Source of the DNA: Erysipelotrichaceae bacterium
GTDB taxonomy: Bacteria; Bacillota_I; Bacilli_A; Erysipelotrichales; Erysipelotrichaceae
Direction of reading: 5' to 3'
DNA: 13,238 nucleotides
Assembly: GCA_003520745.1 (NCBI GenBank)
Contig: DOUE01000007.1
Span: 49,315-62,552, forward strand
The notes beneath the pieces were generated by a model. That model did no database searches. It was not told the origin of the DNA and worked only from the letters and a program-made list of their open reading frames with translations. The position numbers and the translations under genes are program-made. Shown piece after piece: positions 1 through 7,222 of this stretch; position 1 is the first letter of the stretch; every line of letters begins with the position of its first letter.

Positions 1-510
1 AAGCCGCAAGACGTGGTGAGCGCGACCGTCGATCCGCGCTATCCCACCGTCATCGACCTGCTGCCCTCCACCGCCGGCCACGGTTTGTTTCCGATCGGTC
101 GCTTGGATATCGACACCGAAGGCTTGCTGGTGGTTTCAAACGACGGGGCGCTCGCCCATCGTCTGCTCTCGCCCAAGAAACATGTGGATAAGGAGTATGA
201 AGTCGACCTGGCGAAGGACTGGGACCCTCGATATGAAATGGAACTATCCAACGGGATCCTGATCCAGGACCCCGAATACCAATGCAAACCGGCGAGTGTT
301 ATCGTAATCGAACCGAAGAAGATCAGAATCACAATCAGCGAAGGGAAGTATCATCAGGTGAAACGCATGATGGTCGCCTGCGACAACGAAGTGGTGCACC
401 TTCGTCGCATCCGCATGGGCGGATTGAATCTGGACCCGCAATTGCATCCCGGTGAATTCCGTCCCCTAACCTCGCTTGAACTTGAACAACTACAAAAAAC
501 ACACGGATGA
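1..510 (+). CDS. rsuA: 16S rRNA pseudouridine synthase, RsuA family (5' end missing)
   Basis: Converts a uridine of 16S rRNA to pseudouridine (position 516 in E. coli RsuA). The reading frame is open at the left edge, so the N-terminal S4-like domain and the start codon lie outside the window. What is visible is the catalytic domain: a K-P-Q-D-V-V-S-A-T segment (family: KPxGvvS), then G-R-L-D-I-D-T-E-G-L-L, in which the GRLD aspartate, codon 106-108, is the expected catalytic residue. Near the C-terminus there is E-G-K-Y-H-Q-V-K-R-M and later P-G-E-F-R-P-L-T. The EGKYHQVKRM form is characteristic of RsuA, whereas RluB proteins normally have EGRNRQVRRM, which is why I prefer 16S over 23S rRNA as substrate. 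The gene converges on rpsD and ends inside the shared terminator hairpin. Family is certain; exact target uridine is inferred. Confidence 0.9.
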   Translation, partial: KPQDVVSATVDPRYPTVIDLLPSTAGHGLFPIGRLDIDTEGLLVVSNDGALAHRLLSPKKHVDKEYEVDLAKDWDPRYEMELSNGILIQDPEYQCKPASVIVIEPKKIRITISEGKYHQVKRMMVACDNEVVHLRRIRMGGLNLDPQLHPGEFRPLTSLELEQLQKTHG

Positions 511-523
511 TTCCGTGTGTTTT
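496..523. terminator. Bidirectional Rho-independent terminator between rsuA and rpsD
   Basis: A perfect 12-bp inverted repeat, 496-507 pairing with 512-523, with a 4-nt loop (TGAT). The rsuA stop codon TGA (508-510) lies in the loop. The outer part of the stem is AAAA/TTTT, giving a U run after the hairpin on both strands: TTTTCTCTCTT on plus and TTTTTTG on minus. It therefore can end both the rsuA transcript and the converging rpsD transcript. Confidence 0.85.
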
Positions 524-539
524 CTCTCTTCGTTGGATG

Positions 540-1142
540 TTAGCGGTTGTAGTATTCGACGACCAACGCTTCGTTGACGTCGGTATTCAGTTCGTTGCGT
601 TCCGGCAAACGGACATAAACGCCTTTTTTCGCTTCTTTGTCGAAGGTGACATAACCGGCGAGATTCAAGGTCGCTTGCAGCGCATCGGCGATCGCCGGCA
701 TGTTGCGCGAGGTTTCCTTGACTTCGATGGTCGATCCCGGAGCGACGATGTAGGAAGGGATGTCGACTTTGCGGCCGTTCACCAAGATGTGGCCATGGTT
801 GACCAATTGGCGGGCGGCACGACGGGTTCTACCCAATCCCATGCGATAGACGACGTTGTCCAGGCGGGATTCAAGCAAGAACAGGAAGTTGTGGCCGGTA
901 ACGCCTTTCATGTGGGAAGCCTTCAGGAAAGTGTTGTAGAATTGACGTTCGTTGACGCCGTACATAAAGCGGATACGTTGCTTTTCGCGAAGTTGCTGAC
1001 CATAGTTGGACAGCTTCGAGCGACGGTTTGCTCCGTGTTGACCCGGGGCGGATTGACGGCGCTTTAGTTCTTCACCGGTTTCTAAAACCGAGAACTCCAA
1101 GCGGCGGGCAACCTTCCAGACAGGTCCGTTAATGCGTGCCAT
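540..1142 (-). CDS. rpsD: 30S ribosomal protein S4
   Basis: Primary 16S rRNA-binding protein that nucleates assembly of the 30S body; in Bacillus it also represses its own mRNA. The protein is 200 residues, the normal bacterial length. It opens M-A-R-I-N-G-P-V-W-K and has the conserved S-A-P-G-Q-H-G at 31-37, then an S4 RNA-binding domain from about residue 92 (S-R-L-D-N-V-V-Y-R-M-G, with V-N-H-G-H-I-L-V-N-G-R at 115-124). It contains no cysteine, so it is the zinc-free type. The start at 1142 is chosen because it gives the canonical N-terminus and is preceded by AAGGAGGA (minus strand, 1158-1151). The frame stays open upstream to 1208, but those residues look like leader sequence. The gene is monocistronic here: promoter upstream, bidirectional terminator downstream, and divergent from ezrA as in Bacillus-type genomes. 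Confidence 0.97.
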   Translation of the reverse strand: MARINGPVWKVARRLEFSVLETGEELKRRQSAPGQHGANRRSKLSNYGQQLREKQRIRFMYGVNERQFYNTFLKASHMKGVTGHNFLFLLESRLDNVVYRMGLGRTRRAARQLVNHGHILVNGRKVDIPSYIVAPGSTIEVKETSRNMPAIADALQATLNLAGYVTFDKEAKKGVYVRLPERNELNTDVNEALVVEYYNR

Positions 1143-1304
1143 AGAAATATTCCTCCTTGTGTTTTCTGGCTCAAAACTACAGGCGCAAGTTATCTTGCCT
1201 TGTGTCATCCTAGGTATTTCGCTTTTTGCAGCAAAGTTACTTTACTCCGGTAAAACGTGGATGACGCTCGTTGCACGACCTTACGTGCTGCGCTATTTTG
1301 ATGC
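1143..1304 (-). promoter_or_regulatory. Structured 5' leader of rpsD, candidate S4 autoregulatory element
   Basis: About 160 untranslated nucleotides separate the predicted transcription start (near 1304) from the rpsD ATG. Read from the plus coordinates, several short pairings are possible: GCACG 1273-1277 with CGTGC 1284-1288; TTTAC 1241-1245 with GTAAA 1250-1254 (4-nt loop); GTCATCC 1204-1210 with GGATGAC 1259-1265; and GCTGC 1287-1291 with GCAGC 1228-1232. The last two cross, so together they would form a pseudoknot. In Bacillus subtilis S4 represses rpsD by binding its leader, so the same role is plausible here. The pairings are seen by eye; no folding or family-model comparison was possible. 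Confidence 0.5.
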
Positions 1305-1310
1305 TTGATT

Positions 1311-1339
1311 AGTTTATCAGAGATTTACCGCTTTGTCAA
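1311..1339 (-). promoter_or_regulatory. Sigma-A-type promoter of rpsD
   Basis: On the minus strand, a perfect -35 TTGACA (1339-1334) is followed after exactly 17 nt by TAAACT (1316-1311), with an extended -10 TGA just before it. The predicted start is about 1304. It drives rpsD only; the divergent ezrA transcript begins about 100 nt away on the other strand. Confidence 0.8.
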
Positions 1340-1377
1340 TTTATGCGGAAGAAGACCGATAAGTGTCCAAAAAATCC

Positions 1378-1404
1378 TCAACAAACTTCGATTTATGATA
1401 CAAT
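1378..1404 (+). promoter_or_regulatory. Probable promoter of the ezrA operon
   Basis: The AT-rich stretch TATGATACAAT (1394-1404) contains two -10-like hexamers, TATGAT and TACAAT, just upstream of the ezrA ribosome binding site. No good -35 is present; CTCAAC at 1378-1383 is only a weak match with 15-nt spacing to TACAAT. The position in the rpsD/ezrA divergent gap, with no gene upstream on this strand before rpsD, supports a promoter here, but the exact boxes are uncertain. Confidence 0.45.
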
Positions 1405-1426
1405 AACAACGATGAGGTGGTCAAGT

Positions 1427-3166
1427 ATGGACATGCAACTCGTTCTAGACATCCTAGCTCAACCCACGACCGTCATGACGGTCGGCGGTCTGTTTTCAAT
1501 CGCGCTTTTATTCCTGATCGCGAGACGGGTCCGTAAGGGGAATCTTAAAAAGAAGTTGAAGGAATTGGAGATCCGCTACAACAATGTGCGTAGCATCCCT
1601 TTACCTTTCAAGTTGAACAAAGCGGTCGCTTTGGCCCGTGTCAACGCCGAAGTCGCATCGATGACGGAGAAGGCGAAGGTGTCTTTCGAAGCGGTGCAGA
1701 ATGAACTGAAACAGATCGCGAACCTTTTGGCGGAAACCGAAGACGCGATTCTGATGGGGAAACTGAAAGCCGCGAAACTGACGATCGGCGATATCGCCGG
1801 GATGATCGATCGGACGACCTTGTCCGTCGAGGATCTTGAGAAGAAATTGGACGGGGTGTTGGAGGAAGAGACGCAGCAGCGCTCCAAGATCACCGACCTT
1901 AAGGATCAATTCAGATCGCTGAAAGGCGAGTATAGCGAGAAGAGCGCATCGCTCAGCTTGTGCATCGAGACCTTGGATCAACGCATGGCGGAGATCGAAA
2001 AGAGTTTCTCGATGTTCGAGGAATGGATGTACGCCTCGGAATTCGGTAAAGCCAAAGAAAAGATGGAAGAGATCGCAACCCAGCTCGAGGACGCGGAAAG
2101 TCTGGTGACCAGACTCCCGGAGTTGATCGCGCTGGCTAAAGGTGTGATTCCGAAGCAGATGGATGAGATCGCCCAGCTTTACAGCCAGCTAAAGCAAAAA
2201 GGGGTTTTCCTCCAACATCTGGAAGTTCCGAAGAATCTGGAACTTGTTTCTGACACCTTGAAAGAAGACATTACCAACCTGCGCCGCGGGGTCGTCGAAC
2301 AAGTGGAAGTCCACCTCGCCGATAACCGCAAGCGCTTGGAGCAACTGATGGCTCAACTTGATCGGGAAGACCGGGCGCATTTCGAACTGTACGAGGCCAT
2401 ACGCACCTGCGTGAAGAACGTCAAGGAATGTTCAGAATTGTACCAGAACCTGAAAATCACGTTTCAGAAAGTTTCCGTCCGTTTCGGATGGGACGATTTG
2501 AAAGATGTCTTGAAGACCAGTGAAGGGAAGTTGTTGGCGGTCGACGAGAACGTCCAACGCCTACGTAAGTTAAGCGAGGAACATTCGATCCCGGCTACGA
2601 CACTGCTGATCAGCGTGAAGGAAACCCTGCAGGACGTCAATGTGTTGGGCGGTGAACTGCAGAACGCGATGAACCGGGTCAACGGGGCGCGCAGCGATGA
2701 AGAACGCGCCAACAAGCAACTTCTGAAACTGCATATCATCATGAATGAAATCCAGGTCAAGATCCGCAAACATCGTCTGCCGAGCATTTCCTCGGCCTAT
2801 GAGGAAGACATGCGGAAATCCTATCAGTTCGTCAACAGCATCGAGAAACTATTGGAAGAGAATCCGCTCAACATCAACCTGCTGAACGCGACCGTCACGG
2901 ACGCGATCGATACGATTTACAAATTATATAACAACGTCAATAACATCGTAGGGACGGTCGAAATGGTGGAGAACGCCATCGTGTTCGGGAACAAATACCG
3001 TAGTTTCTATCCCGAAATCGATGACCAACTGACACGTTCGGAACTTCTGTTCCACAATGGCGATTATACCGAAGCGATCAAAGTCGCCATCGGGGCGATC
3101 GAGAAGGTTCATCCGATATCTTACGAAAAACTAATCAAGGAGAATTCGAAGAGTGCAACCAGCTGA
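1427..3166 (+). CDS. ezrA: Septation ring formation regulator EzrA
   Basis: EzrA is a membrane-anchored protein that binds FtsZ, prevents extra Z rings away from midcell and joins the divisome. This 579-residue product is close to the usual length of about 560-570. One transmembrane helix lies near residues 15-33 (T-V-G-G-L-F-S-I-A-L-L-F-L-I-A), followed directly by basic residues R-R-V-R-K, which gives the typical N-out topology with a large cytoplasmic part. The rest is rich in E, K, L and Q, with charged heptad-like runs expected of the spectrin-like triple-helix bundles. The start at 1427 is preferred over the further upstream frame because GAGGTGG (1414-1420) sits at good spacing and the preceding codons overlap the promoter. 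It is the first gene of a tight operon with the desulfurase and thiI. Identification rests on architecture, length and neighbourhood, as the family is weakly conserved in sequence. Confidence 0.88.
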   Translation: MDMQLVLDILAQPTTVMTVGGLFSIALLFLIARRVRKGNLKKKLKELEIRYNNVRSIPLPFKLNKAVALARVNAEVASMTEKAKVSFEAVQNELKQIANLLAETEDAILMGKLKAAKLTIGDIAGMIDRTTLSVEDLEKKLDGVLEEETQQRSKITDLKDQFRSLKGEYSEKSASLSLCIETLDQRMAEIEKSFSMFEEWMYASEFGKAKEKMEEIATQLEDAESLVTRLPELIALAKGVIPKQMDEIAQLYSQLKQKGVFLQHLEVPKNLELVSDTLKEDITNLRRGVVEQVEVHLADNRKRLEQLMAQLDREDRAHFELYEAIRTCVKNVKECSELYQNLKITFQKVSVRFGWDDLKDVLKTSEGKLLAVDENVQRLRKLSEEHSIPATTLLISVKETLQDVNVLGGELQNAMNRVNGARSDEERANKQLLKLHIIMNEIQVKIRKHRLPSISSAYEEDMRKSYQFVNSIEKLLEENPLNINLLNATVTDAIDTIYKLYNNVNNIVGTVEMVENAIVFGNKYRSFYPEIDDQLTRSELLFHNGDYTEAIKVAIGAIEKVHPISYEKLIKENSKSATS

Positions 3167-4301
3167 AGAAATATATTTGGACCATGTGAGCAGTACGCCG
3201 GTCCATCCGGAAGTCCTGAAGACCTTGGGCGAACTGCTCCCCATCCATTATGCCAATAGCGACGCGATCCATAGCGCCGGTACCCGCATCAACCAACTGA
3301 TCCAACGCAGCCGCTCGGTCATAGCGGCTGCTTTTGGCGTTTCTGCGGAAGAAATCGTATTCACATCCGGCGCGACGGAAGCCAACAACGCCATCATCAA
3401 GGGCATCGCGTTCGCCAACGCCCATAAAGGGAAACACATCATCACATCCAGTGTCGAACATGCTTCGGTCTACGGTTCGTTTGAATTCTTGGAGAATGAA
3501 TTTGGATTCGAGGTGACCTATCTTCCGGTCGATCAAGACGGAAGAATCCTACCTGAAGTACTTAAAAACGCATTACGACCTGACACGATCCTTGTCTCGA
3601 TCATGTATGTTAACAACGAGATCGGGACGATCATGCCGATCCATGATCTCGCCAAGATCGTCAAAGAGAATTCACGTGCCTATTTCCATGCGGATTGCGT
3701 CCAAGCCTTGGGTAAGATCCCCGTCGATCTTGAGAACGTGGATGCGGCGAGTTTCTCCGCCCACAAAATCAACGGCGTAAAGGGTAGCGGCGTGATGCTG
3801 AAACGGGCGAACGTGCCGTTTCTTCCGTTGATTTCCGGCGGTCAGCAGGAAATGGGGATGCGCGGCGGTACACCCAACGCCATCGTCAACATCCTCTTCG
3901 CCAAAACCCTCCGATTGGCATTGGAAGGCGAAGCCGAACACATCCATCATGTCCGTGCATTGAAACAACGCTTGATCGACCGTCTATCGACCCTCGAATC
4001 CATCGTCTTCAACAGCCCGAGCGAAGGATGTTCGGATTTCATCCTGAACATCTCGTGTCTATGCGTCCCCTCGGAAGTCATGATGAACTGGCTGAACCAA
4101 CACAGCATCTTCGTATCCGCCCAAAGCACTTGTTCATCCAAAACCAAACAACCCTCCCATACCCTCAGCGCGATGCATCTTAACCAAAAACGGTTGGATG
4201 GCAGTCTACGCATCGGATTGGGCTACACCAACACGACTGCGGAAATCGATCGGTTTCTGGATGTGTTAGAAGAAGGAATCACCACCTATGGCAAACTATA
4301 G
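3153..4301 (+). CDS. nifZ: Cysteine desulfurase, NifS/IscS family (NifZ-like, partner of ThiI)
   Basis: PLP-dependent enzyme that takes sulfur from L-cysteine and carries it as a persulfide. The 382-residue protein is full length. Visible motifs: N-terminal Y-L-D-H-V-S-S-T-P-V-H (8-18); T-S-G-A-T-E-A-N-N (71-79); cofactor-contacting His104 in V-E-H-A-S; Asp181 in F-H-A-D-C-V-Q-A-L-G; PLP-binding Lys205 in S-A-H-K-I-N-G; G-G-Q-Q-E-M-G-M-R-G-G-T-P-N (229-242); and the sulfur-accepting Cys327 in A-Q-S-T-C-S-S. The start is GTG 3153, placed 9 nt after AAGGAGA (3137-3143) and overlapping the ezrA end by 14 nt; the family motif begins soon after it. The 14-nt overlap with thiI indicates translational coupling, and NifZ-ThiI pairs beside ezrA are known from Bacillus. 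The inferred job is to supply sulfur to ThiI for tRNA 4-thiouridine and possibly thiazole, rather than for Fe-S clusters. NifZ is named from context. Confidence 0.92.
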   Translation: MQPAEEIYLDHVSSTPVHPEVLKTLGELLPIHYANSDAIHSAGTRINQLIQRSRSVIAAAFGVSAEEIVFTSGATEANNAIIKGIAFANAHKGKHIITSSVEHASVYGSFEFLENEFGFEVTYLPVDQDGRILPEVLKNALRPDTILVSIMYVNNEIGTIMPIHDLAKIVKENSRAYFHADCVQALGKIPVDLENVDAASFSAHKINGVKGSGVMLKRANVPFLPLISGGQQEMGMRGGTPNAIVNILFAKTLRLALEGEAEHIHHVRALKQRLIDRLSTLESIVFNSPSEGCSDFILNISCLCVPSEVMMNWLNQHSIFVSAQSTCSSKTKQPSHTLSAMHLNQKRLDGSLRIGLGYTNTTAEIDRFLDVLEEGITTYGKL

Positions 4302-5481
4302 TGCAGAATACATCCTCGTCCGCTACGGCGAACTTTCCACCAAAGGGAAGAACCGTAAGCTCTTCGTCGCCAAGTTGATCGAACGGATCCGTCAACGCCT
4401 CATCGATCATCCCGCTTTAAAAATCAGATACGACTACAATCGTATTTATATCTTGCTTAACGGGGAAGATGAAACCAAGGTCTGCGAGGGGTTATCGCAA
4501 GTCTTCGGAATTTCTTCCTTTTCCGTCGCGGTCAAGTGCGACAACGCAATCGAAACGGTCTGCGAAGCCGCGGTCGAGTTGATGTCGCAAGAAGAGCCCT
4601 CGACCTTCAAAGTCGATTCGCGCCGTCAGGTGAAAACCTATCCCATGCTTTCCACCGCCATCAGCGCGAAAGTCGGCGAAGCGATTTTCAACGCGAGACG
4701 GCATACCGTCGACCTGCACAATCCTCAAATCCTCGTCCGTGTCGAAATCCAGGAAAACGATGCCTACATCACCGTTAAAACCCATAAAGGGGCGGGCGGC
4801 TATCCGGTCGGCATCGGTGGGAAAGCGATGCTGATGCTATCGGGCGGCATCGATTCGCCGGTCGCCGGCTATCAGACGATGAAACGCGGGGTCGAGATCG
4901 AAGCGATCCACTTCGCAGCGCCTCCGTACACTTCCGACCAAGCCAAGCAAAAAGTGATGGAACTGGCGAAGAAACTCAGCATCCACCAAGGTCGGATTAC
5001 GATCCATGTCGTGCCGTTCACCGATCTTCAACTCGAAATCTACAAGAGCGCGGACAATACCTACGCCGTGACCTTGATGCGTCGGATGATGTACCGCATC
5101 GCCGAACAAATCGCCCAACAGAGACGCTGTCTCGCCATCGTGAGCGGCGATAGCCTGGGTCAAGTCGCAAGTCAGACCCTTTACAGCATGCAAGTCATCC
5201 AGGATGCCATACGTATGTTGGTGCTGCGTCCTTTGGTTACGCTGGACAAACTGGAAATCATCGAGATGGCGAACAAAATCGGGACATATGATACCTCGAT
5301 ACTGCCTTTCGAGGATTGCTGCACGATCTTCAGCGTTCAAAACCCGGTCACCAAACCCCGCTTGGAGTATGTCCTGAAAGAAGAGAAACGATTCGATTTC
5401 TATCCCCTGATCGCCGAAGCGATCGCCAACACCCAAACCGTGACGTTGACGTTGAAATCCGACGAAGACGCGATTTTCTAG
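4288..5481 (+). CDS. thiI: tRNA 4-thiouridine synthase ThiI (no rhodanese domain)
   Basis: ThiI adenylates U8 of tRNA and replaces its oxygen with sulfur received from a cysteine desulfurase; in many bacteria it also passes sulfur to thiamin thiazole synthesis. The 397-residue protein shows an N-terminal ferredoxin-like region opening Y-I-L-V-R-Y-G-E-L-S-T-K-G-K-N-R (8-23), a THUMP RNA-binding region to about residue 165, and a PP-loop ATP-pyrophosphatase domain with S-G-G-I-D-S-P at 185-191. F-E-D-C-C-T-I-F (341-348) carries the conserved cysteine, here Cys344/Cys345. The protein ends shortly after this domain, so the C-terminal rhodanese domain of E. coli ThiI is absent, as in Bacillus. This fits direct persulfide transfer from the desulfurase encoded just upstream. 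AAGAAGGA (4270-4277) is the likely ribosome binding site, and the start overlaps the upstream gene by 14 nt. Confidence 0.96.
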   Translation: MANYSAEYILVRYGELSTKGKNRKLFVAKLIERIRQRLIDHPALKIRYDYNRIYILLNGEDETKVCEGLSQVFGISSFSVAVKCDNAIETVCEAAVELMSQEEPSTFKVDSRRQVKTYPMLSTAISAKVGEAIFNARRHTVDLHNPQILVRVEIQENDAYITVKTHKGAGGYPVGIGGKAMLMLSGGIDSPVAGYQTMKRGVEIEAIHFAAPPYTSDQAKQKVMELAKKLSIHQGRITIHVVPFTDLQLEIYKSADNTYAVTLMRRMMYRIAEQIAQQRRCLAIVSGDSLGQVASQTLYSMQVIQDAIRMLVLRPLVTLDKLEIIEMANKIGTYDTSILPFEDCCTIFSVQNPVTKPRLEYVLKEEKRFDFYPLIAEAIANTQTVTLTLKSDEDAIF

Positions 5482-5491
5482 GAGGTTCCCC

Positions 5492-6823
5492 ATGGCATTC
5501 GACGCCCTGACGCAACGCTTTACCGAAGCGTTCAAACACATCACCAAAACCGACCGACTCACCGAAAAGAACATGGACGACCTGCTGAAAGACGTGCGTC
5601 TCGCACTGCTTGAAGCCGATGTCAACGTCCAAGTCGTCCGCGTTTTCCTTGAACAAATCAAATCGAAGGCGCTGGGCACCAAAGTTCTGACTTCGATGAA
5701 TCCGCAGGAAGCCCTCATCAAGATCATCTACGACCAATTGGTCGAACTTTTAGGCGCGCAGGGTACGGAAATCGCCTATCCCCAAGGGAAGACCGTCGTC
5801 ATCATGATGGTCGGTCTGCAAGGGACAGGGAAGACCACGTCCGCCGCGAAACTCGCGAATCTCGCCTTAAAGAAACAAGGACGCAAACCTGTTCTTATCG
5901 CCGCCGACCTGGTCCGCCCGGCCGCCATCGACCAATTGGAAATCCTGGGGAAATCCATCGGGATCCAAGTCTATGCGGAAAAAGGTAGCACCAACGCACT
6001 GAACGTCGTACGTAACGGGATGGCTTTCGCACGGATGCAGAATTACGACACCGTCATCATCGATACCGCCGGTCGATTACACATCGACGAAGCCATGATG
6101 GGTGAACTTAGCGACATCAAACATCTGGTCAAACCGGATGAAATCCTCTTGACGGTCGATGCGATGACCGGACAGGACATTCTCAACGTCGCCAAATCCT
6201 TCCATGAACAACTGGATGTCACCGGTCTGGTCGTCACGAAGTTCGACGGCGATGCCCGCGGCGGCGCCGTATTATCCGTCCGGTCCGTCGCCCAAGTCCC
6301 GGTCAAATTCGTCGGTACCGGCGAAAAGATCGACGACTGCGACCTGTTCTATCCCGACCGCATGGCCAACCGTTTGCTCGGTATGGGGGATTTGTTGACC
6401 TTGGTCGAAAAAGCCGAGGAAAAGCTCGACATCGAAGCCAGCGCACGCGGCATGGAACGCATGATGAGCGGGCAATTCACCTTCGACGACATGCTTGAAC
6501 AATTCAACCAGATCTCGAAAATGGGATCCCTCAAGAATCTGATGAAAATGATCCCGGGAGCCAACCAACTCGCCGGTCAGATCAACGACGAAGACACCGA
6601 AGCGTCCATGAAACGCAGCAAGGCGATCATCCTCAGCATGACCAAGGAAGAACGCTCCAACCCGTCGGTGTTGCGCGCTTCACGCAAAGCGCGGATCGCC
6701 AAGGGAAGCGGGACGTCGGTCACCGATGTCAACCGCTTGGTCAGTCAGTTCGAAAAGACCAAGGAACAGATGCGTTTGTTTTCACGCATGGCAAACAAGT
6801 CCGGGATGAACTTCAAACGATAG
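5492..6823 (+). CDS. ffh: Signal recognition particle GTPase Ffh
   Basis: Protein subunit of the bacterial signal recognition particle. It binds signal sequences and 4.5S/6S RNA and docks with FtsY to deliver nascent membrane and secreted proteins to the translocon. At 443 residues it is full length. N domain: A-L-L-E-A-D-V at 38-44. G domain: P-loop G-L-Q-G-T-G-K-T-T (108-116), D-T-A-G-R (191-195), T-K-F-D-G-D-A-R-G-G (249-258). Linker: L-L-G-M-G-D (295-300). The methionine-rich M domain follows, with the RNA-contact motif R-I-A-K-G-S-G (401-407); the preceding S-R-K-A-R has Ala where Lys or Arg is usual. The ribosome binding site AGGAGG (5480-5485) overlaps the thiI stop codon, so ffh is in the ezrA-thiI transcript. 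The ylxM gene that normally precedes ffh in Bacillota is not here. No clear terminator follows, so transcription may continue into rpsP. Confidence 0.98.
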   Translation: MAFDALTQRFTEAFKHITKTDRLTEKNMDDLLKDVRLALLEADVNVQVVRVFLEQIKSKALGTKVLTSMNPQEALIKIIYDQLVELLGAQGTEIAYPQGKTVVIMMVGLQGTGKTTSAAKLANLALKKQGRKPVLIAADLVRPAAIDQLEILGKSIGIQVYAEKGSTNALNVVRNGMAFARMQNYDTVIIDTAGRLHIDEAMMGELSDIKHLVKPDEILLTVDAMTGQDILNVAKSFHEQLDVTGLVVTKFDGDARGGAVLSVRSVAQVPVKFVGTGEKIDDCDLFYPDRMANRLLGMGDLLTLVEKAEEKLDIEASARGMERMMSGQFTFDDMLEQFNQISKMGSLKNLMKMIPGANQLAGQINDEDTEASMKRSKAIILSMTKEERSNPSVLRASRKARIAKGSGTSVTDVNRLVSQFEKTKEQMRLFSRMANKSGMNFKR

Positions 6824-6893
6824 ACAGATTGAGAATTCATTAATGGTTGAAATCGATTAATAAGATTGAACGAGGTCTGTACAGGTTTTCCCC

Positions 6894-6921
6894 TTGACAG
6901 GACGATTCAATATGGTATACT
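6894..6921 (+). promoter_or_regulatory. Strong promoter of rpsP-khpA
   Basis: A perfect -35 TTGACA (6894-6899), a 16-nt spacer and TATACT (6916-6921) with an extended -10 TGG immediately before it. It lies 30 nt upstream of the rpsP start, in the 127-nt gap after ffh, so rpsP has a strong dedicated promoter in addition to any read-through from ffh. The rest of that gap is AT-rich and shows no convincing terminator. Confidence 0.85.
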
Positions 6922-6950
6922 GAGACAGTAAAAACCAAGGAGGTGTATTT

Positions 6951-7220
6951 ATGGCAGTAAAACTACGTTTAAAAAGAATGGGTGCCAAGAAGGATCCGTT
7001 CTACCGTATCGTCGCCGCTGATTCCCGCAGTCCTCGTGACGGCCGTTTCATCGAATCGATCGGTTACTACAACCCGACATCCACTCCGGCCGAAATCAAA
7101 GTCGATTCCGAAGCCGCTTTGAAATGGCTTCGTACCGGTGCGCAACCGTCCGATACCGTTCGCAACCTGCTTTCGCAAGCCGGTGTCATGAAGGCGTTCC
7201 ACGAAGAAAGAAACAAGTAA
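6951..7220 (+). CDS. rpsP: 30S ribosomal protein S16
   Basis: Small-subunit protein that binds 16S rRNA in the 5' domain and is needed for 30S assembly. It has 89 residues, the normal length for Bacillota. The sequence opens M-A-V-K-L-R-L-K-R-M-G-A-K-K, with P-F-Y-R-I-V-A-A-D-S-R-S-P-R-D-G-R (17-32) and I-E-S-I-G-Y-Y-N-P (34-42), all diagnostic for S16. Start codon 6951 follows a strong AAGGAGGTG (6937-6945) at good spacing. It is the first gene after the 6894-6921 promoter, and khpA starts 2 nt after its stop codon. Confidence 0.98.
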   Translation: MAVKLRLKRMGAKKDPFYRIVAADSRSPRDGRFIESIGYYNPTSTPAEIKVDSEAALKWLRTGAQPSDTVRNLLSQAGVMKAFHEERNK

Positions 7221-7222
7221 TC

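Noticed and set aside
507..1067. Open frame of 186 codons on the plus strand opposite rpsD
   Set aside because: Its composition reflects the complement of rpsD, and it begins inside the bidirectional terminator.
1143..1208. N-terminal extension of S4 from an upstream ATG at 1208
   Set aside because: S4 proteins start M-A-R, and a strong ribosome binding site lies just before 1142. The extension is leader RNA.
1343..1426. N-terminal extension of EzrA from 1343
   Set aside because: It would put 28 polar residues before the membrane helix, it overlaps the promoter-like region, and no ribosome binding site precedes it.
4837..5727. Open frame of 296 codons on the minus strand across thiI and ffh
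   Set aside because: It spans two well-supported plus-strand genes, with no plausible start site or conserved motif.
6839..6861. Dyad ATTAAT...ATTAAT after ffh as a terminator
   Set aside because: The stem is A/T only with mismatches, and no T run follows; it is more likely AT-rich promoter-upstream sequence.
6877..6884. Palindrome CTGTACAG just upstream of the rpsP -35 box as an operator
   Set aside because: Eight bases is too short to support a site, and there is no second copy in the window.
7124..7222. N-terminal extension of KhpA from 7124
   Set aside because: It lies wholly inside rpsP in another frame, and KH proteins of this family begin close to 7223.
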